From contig JAKSZT010054334.1 in NCBI GenBank assembly GCA_026826555.1, positions 36,149,427-36,213,426 of the forward strand: a stretch of DNA of 64,000 nucleotides, written 5' to 3'. Position 1 is the first letter of the stretch. Each line of letters opens with the position of its first letter. Position numbers and translations under genes: made by a program. Positions 59,549 to 64,000 of this stretch are shown in pieces. Source of the DNA: Tolypeutes matacus (Eukaryota; Chordata; Mammalia; Cingulata; Chlamyphoridae). Below the pieces are notes generated by a model that ran no database searches, was not told the origin of the DNA, and was given only the letters and a program-made list of their open reading frames with translations.

Positions 59549-59665
59549 TGAGTTGTTAGTTTTGTTTGTTTGTTTGTTGTTTATTTTTAGGAGGCACCAG
59601 TAACCAAACCCAGGACCTCCCGTGTGGGAAGCAGGTGCTCAACCGCTTGAGCCACGTCTATTCCC
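59549..59665 (-). mobile_element. DAS-type SINE, second of two
   Basis: A second (GTTT)n-tailed copy in the same orientation: GGCTCAAGCGGTTGAGCACC (box A) and GGGTTTGGTTACTGGTGCC (decayed box B). A short CTATGT on each side of the pair (59432 and 59665 regions) hints at a target duplication of a dimer, but is weak. Confidence 0.8.
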
Positions 59666-59670
59666 TATGT

Positions 59671-60890
59671 ATTTTTAGTATAATACAGCCACTAAAAACA
59701 ACAGGCCTAAATTTCAATGGCATCTTCTTTAAAATCTGGAAAGTTTGAAAGTAAAGGAAGTGAAAACAAATGGTATTCATGTTCAATTGAGTAGGAAGAC
59801 AAGTATAATACAATAATGTCTCACAAACTGTATATGGACTGTTAAGAAATGCTCTGAAGCTCATTAGTACAAAATCTCAGGATTAGCTTACTAGTTGGTG
59901 ACCCTTTGCAAGTTTGTTCAATACATGTTTTCTCATGTTTCAAGGTTAAATAATGTTTTTATGTAAATACTGTTTGTTTCCTAGATTTATATACTTCATT
60001 AAAGTTGATCCAGCTTTTTAAAAGAGAGGATAGTATATAACATTTATTTTAAAGATAAAAATGTACTTATATAGCTGTCCTTGACACGAGGTACTAATTC
60101 CTAACCCCATCTTAACTCTACAAAATGAATTCTGCAGAAGAGTGTTTTATGTATACAAACAGGCAGCAAGCAACTCATTTCTCTAGCTGCCTTAACTTCT
60201 CCTCCTGCCACAATAAATCTTACTGTTCTACAGGGACTCATTTTTCTCTTGCTCTTCCTCATTTCTGTCAAAATGCTTTCAAATTCATCCAGACTGTTTA
60301 GAGGCTTGTTTTGAGGATGACAGATTTCCTATTTTTTTTGCTGAGAAGAGTGTAAGGAGGATTAATATAGTTCAGCATTTGAGATTAATGTAATCACACA
60401 TCAAAAACTGGCTGGAGGTGCAACTTAGTTATTCAGTAACCACTTATCATGAAACTTGGATACCATAATATTCACATAAATATTTCTAAGCAACATAATA
60501 TCCATAAAAGCTCATGAATTTAAAATTTGCTCAGCTATTTCCTTTAAGAAACTGAGCTTTTGTATTTATCTAGCTGACTCTCCTAATATTCATATTTCAT
60601 GGTTGACAGCATAACCACCATGTTGCTCTACAAACACACTGGTTTTCACTCTCACCCACTGTAACTAAGGTAAATGCTTAAGATACTGCCAAGTTACTTT
60701 ATATAATGAATTTTCCATGGGCAAAATGAGATTGATTGGAAAGTAGTTCTCAATGATTCAAACTCATTGACCAGTCTATTTTTCTTTTAAAGATACCTAC
60801 TAGAAAATATCTTACAAACAGTGATTACTAAATTACGGATTTAATTTTTTAAAAGATATTAAATTCTATAGAATTTTATGTGGAATTACC
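59671..60890. other. No recognised feature
   Basis: AT-rich unique sequence without recognisable coding or repeats. Confidence 0.5.
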
Positions 60891-60894
60891 TTCT

Positions 60895-61320
60895 TAATGT
60901 TTCATGATATAAAATCCACAGTCCTTTCCGTGGCACATAATATCTTCCACAATCGAAAATGAGCCAACCTTTCCAGCGTGTTACCTTGCTACCCTGTCAG
61001 TGATCCCATCCCCATCCAATTACCTTGCTGCACTACTCTTAACATTTCTTTCACATCAAAAGGCTTTACATAATCCTGCTGTATAGATTGTATGTCCTAC
61101 CTCCATTTTCAATCTGGTTAATACCTATTTGACTTTCAGGACTCAGAACAAGTACTCTATTTGCTGGGAAGCTTTTATTTATTGGCCAGACTGAGTTAGG
61201 TATCTTTTGCTTATACTTATTTATCATTTATATGCATATATCCATAATGGGCATTATCATAGCATGTTGTAATTAGTTTTCTTGACTCCCCTACCCCAAG
61301 TAGAATCTGCATTTCTTAAA
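60895..61320 (+). mobile_element. L2 LINE 3' region
   Basis: AAAATCCACAGTCCTTTCCG, CCTTTCCAGCGTGTTACCTT and TTGACTTTCAGGACTCAGAA, then a T-rich section and TTGACTCCCCTACCCCAAGT, follow the order of the L2 ORF end and 3'UTR. Diverged. Confidence 0.55.
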
Positions 61321-62340
61321 AGCAGTTACTTTGCAATTTCAGTATTTTGGAGACCATATTTTCTATTTGCAGTTCCTGTTAAGTGAAGCAACAATATTTT
61401 CAAGTCTCTCTGAAAAGTATAGCATAAGCACCAAAATTTTTTATCAAGGTAAATGACAAAGAATAATGGTAGTATGTAGACTATTCCCATCTTATTGGAT
61501 ACAAAAAAAGTTGCTTGCATTTAGTTAAGATATAGTAGCAGGAAATATGGAGCCATTCCTTGCAATAAAATTTAGAGGAAGTTTAGATGGACAGAGACCA
61601 GGAGAAACTGGGAGTGAAAAGATATGTTCGTATGAAAGGACATGGTCTTAGTTTTGTACTTTGGCCTGTTTCTTCCACTGCTCATGCTACTAATATCTGG
61701 TTTATGTTTGGGGCTTCCCTCATTAGCAAAAGAAACAGAATGGGAGTAAAACTGGAAGTGTCTGCTAGACTAAGTCCTAGAGTTTATTAAATTGTCTTGA
61801 GGTCATTCATTCATATGGGAAAATCAGAGGAACTTGAGTTAATTTTCACAAAGTGCAGGAATTTAAAAATGCTTAGAAAAAATGATGCAAAGAAATGAAT
61901 AAATGATTCAAATGGTTAATTTGTTACTGCTCAAAGAAGAAACAAAATACTTGCAATGATATGGTTATTCTGATTATTTTTTCTCTTTGTAGAACTTCAT
62001 GTTGGTGAAATTACTTCATAATTCACATGGGATATCAGACAATTTCAAACATAATGTAATTCCTTTATGTTTATTTTAATTCAAATACACTCATGTATTA
62101 ACTTGAATAAAAAAGCCTTCATTATTTGCATGTAAATCTCACTTTACCCCCACTAATCTAGCCCAAGCATCTCTTCTTATATGTTAAGATGAAAAATTTA
62201 AGAATGGGTTTCAAGGAATAAAAAATTTTGCTTATACTTTGAAGTACTGGAAGTGGGTCTGAGAACACAGACTGTGAATGACTGATAAATAAATGAGATA
62301 GAAGAAGGCACAGGCATGAGCCACTGCACCTTTTATTTCA
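61321..62340. other. No recognised feature
   Basis: AT-rich unique sequence; the 67-codon plus frame at 61587-61790 has no recognised domain. Confidence 0.5.
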
Positions 62341-62711
62341 TTGTTCACCTGTTGTTTGGGTGTTTCTTGGTCTAGCACTTTTCCAGAGGACCAGCATAGA
62401 TACTAGCTTTGGCTTTACCTTCTCAGTGGGAAGAATTCTAGGATACTACCAGCATCTATCAACACATTTTGGTTGGCTTTCTTTTTATTTCTTTTTTTCT
62501 TTTATGTCATTGTGTGTGTGTGTGTGTGCTTTTATTGGTCTGGTCCATGTTTGAGGGACCAGCACTGAGGTTAACCTCTCTTTAGGCCCTTTTAGCAGCA
62601 GTTACTAATCTCACACAAGCATCTACCAGGAAATAAAAAGCAGTGCAATTTTTTTTGGTTGATTTTCTTTATTTCTCTCTTTCTCTCTGTCTCTCTGTCT
62701 CTCTGTCTCTG

Positions 62712-62748
<37 letters not shown>

Positions 62749-62975
62749 TTTTTGTCTGTCACATACCTGAGGGGCTAGTATACATGCTGGCCTCATTTTA
62801 GGCCTTGACAATAGCAGCTTCTGGCTTTCCATTGGCATCTACTGACAGACTTGAAGACATAGTGCAACCTTTTGTTTTTCATTTTTGTGGGTGTTTGTTA
62901 GTATTTTTTCTTCTTTTTTCCTCTCTTTTTATTTTCTTTTTCTTTCTTCTTTCTTTCATTTTCTTTGTCTGAGAG
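62340..62975 (+). promoter_or_regulatory. L1 5'UTR with degenerate ~170-215-bp tandem units
   Basis: Three related units start at about 62388 (GGACCAGCATAG), 62556 (GGACCAGCACTG) and 62771 (GGGGCTAGTATA); each continues with a GGCYTTR-type block, a CATCTA(C/T) block and a T-rich TTTTATTTCTTTTT-type end. A partial unit precedes them. Microsatellites, (TG)n at 62510-62528 and (TCTCTG)n at about 62665-62750, have expanded in the T-rich linkers. Position before ORF1 suggests a repeated L1 promoter. Confidence 0.55.
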
Positions 62976-64000
62976 AAATGGGAGAACTAAATTTTCAGAT
63001 TGCCCACAATGAGGAATTTCAATTCTGAACAAAAAAAATGATGGAATAAACAAGAATACTGGAAAGTATGGCACAGTCCCAAGCAAAAAAAGGTTTTGAC
63101 AGAAACTATCCTAGATGAAAAGTCTAGCAAAGATTTTTGATCAATTCTCTTAAACAGGATCAAAGAACTAAAGAAAAACATAGACCAAAAATCCAAAGAA
63201 AATTAGGAAAATAATACGTGAATAAATGATTCAATAATGAAAAATTGTAAAGAGGAATTGTAAAGAGGAAAATAAATGTGAATAAATGATTCAATAATGA
63301 GAAATTGTAAAGAGAAATTAAGTAGAAACTCTGGAGCTCAAAATTACAATATAAGAACAATGAAAACAGCAATAAAAAATTCAATAGAGGGGTTCAACTG
63401 AAGAGTGGAGCAGAAAAAGAAAGGATCAGCAAACTTGAAGGTAAGACAATTGAAATTATACAATCTCAGGGCAGAAAGAAAAAAAGAAGAAAAAATGAAT
63501 AGAGTCTGAGGAAACATGTGGAACTCATAAATGTTACAGAAGGAGAAGAGACAGACAGAAAAAAATCTAAAAAAAAATGGCTGAAAACTACCCAAGCCTG
63601 AGGAAAGACATGAACATACAAATCCAAGAATCTCTACAAACTTTAAACAGCATAAACTCAAAGAGATTCACACTAAGACACATTATATTTAAAATTTCAA
63701 GACTCAAAAACAAAGGGAGGATCTTGAAAACAGCAGGAATTAAGGATGTGTCACAATACTATCACTTCTCTGATGAAAATGAAATGAAGCTAGAAATCAG
63801 TAATAGAAGGAGAACTTGAAAATTTACAAACATATGAAAATTAAACAGCACATTCATAAACAAACAATTGGTTAAAGAAGAAATTACAAGGGAAATGAGA
63901 AAAATATTTAAAAATGAATTAAAACAAAAACACAACATAACAAAATTTGGAGAATACAGAGAAGGTAGTGCTCAGAGGAAAAATTTTAATATAGCTGTGA
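62976..64000 (+). mobile_element. Old L1, plus strand, cut by window end
   Basis: Degenerate ORF1 sequence (coiled coil about 63130-63470, RRM about 63577-63740) is followed directly by ORF2 sequence beginning inside the endonuclease (SDENEMKLEISNRR, about 63770) and then the AQRKNFNIAV region at the window end. ORF1's C-terminus, the intergenic gap and the endonuclease N-terminus are missing, so the copy carries an internal deletion. Confidence 0.75.
63218..63315 (+). repeat. 60-bp tandem duplication in L1 ORF1
   Basis: GTGAATAAATGATTCAATAA occurs at 63218 and 63278, with the following AAATTGTAAAGAG also repeated; period 60 bp. A 13-bp duplicate AATTGTAAAGAGG lies inside the first unit. Confidence 0.85.

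Overview
This is eukaryotic, mammalian, intergenic DNA. The tRNA-derived SINEs at about 3674, 50658 and 59440 look like the DAS-type SINEs of xenarthrans, and the L1 3' ends are of a kind I associate with the same group, so the source is most likely an armadillo (Dasypus-like) or another xenarthran. That assignment rests on recognition by eye, not on a database search. I found no host protein-coding exon, CpG island, functional RNA gene or bacterial-style operon. Nearly every open frame of 60-240 codons lies inside a transposable element, or is a chance frame in AT-rich DNA.

Layout. 1-118: edge of an ERVL/MaLR-like LTR. 498-4590: an L1 3'UTR fragment, then an old L1 broken by an MLT1-type LTR and by a DAS SINE with a 13-bp target duplication. 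4660-8330: MIR fragments, a possible old retroviral protease fragment and an L1 3'UTR scrap. 8360-9650: old L1. 11325-15480: an old L1 into which a 2.5-kb L1 copy consisting only of 3'UTR inserted (16-bp target duplication). 15720-24910: a second L1, rearranged at its 5' end and carrying a complete nested LTR element (18875-21559) with almost identical LTRs. 25809-27351: an internally deleted Tigger/pogo transposon with TA target duplication. 28495-30662: L2, MIR and L1 tails, including a 0.34-kb inverted duplication. 31603-38812: full-length but dead L1 on the plus strand. 39660-42700: old repeats. 43942-50028: full-length, younger L1 on the minus strand with a very short 3'UTR. 50658-55180: DAS SINE, solo LTR, MLT1 LTR and old L1. 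59145-61320: L2 and SINE fragments. 62340-64000: a plus-strand L1 running off the window.

The elements have no joint pathway, but their nesting gives a relative history: old L1, L2, MIR and MLT1 first; then the lineage-specific L1 families; then DAS SINEs and the LTR element at 18875-21559, whose LTRs differ at only about seven positions. The most notable points are this young non-autonomous LTR element with its in-frame ~60-bp repeat array, the coexistence of L1 families with very different 3'UTRs, a tRNA-like Pol III promoter pair in an L1 5' region, and a locus-level inverted repeat.
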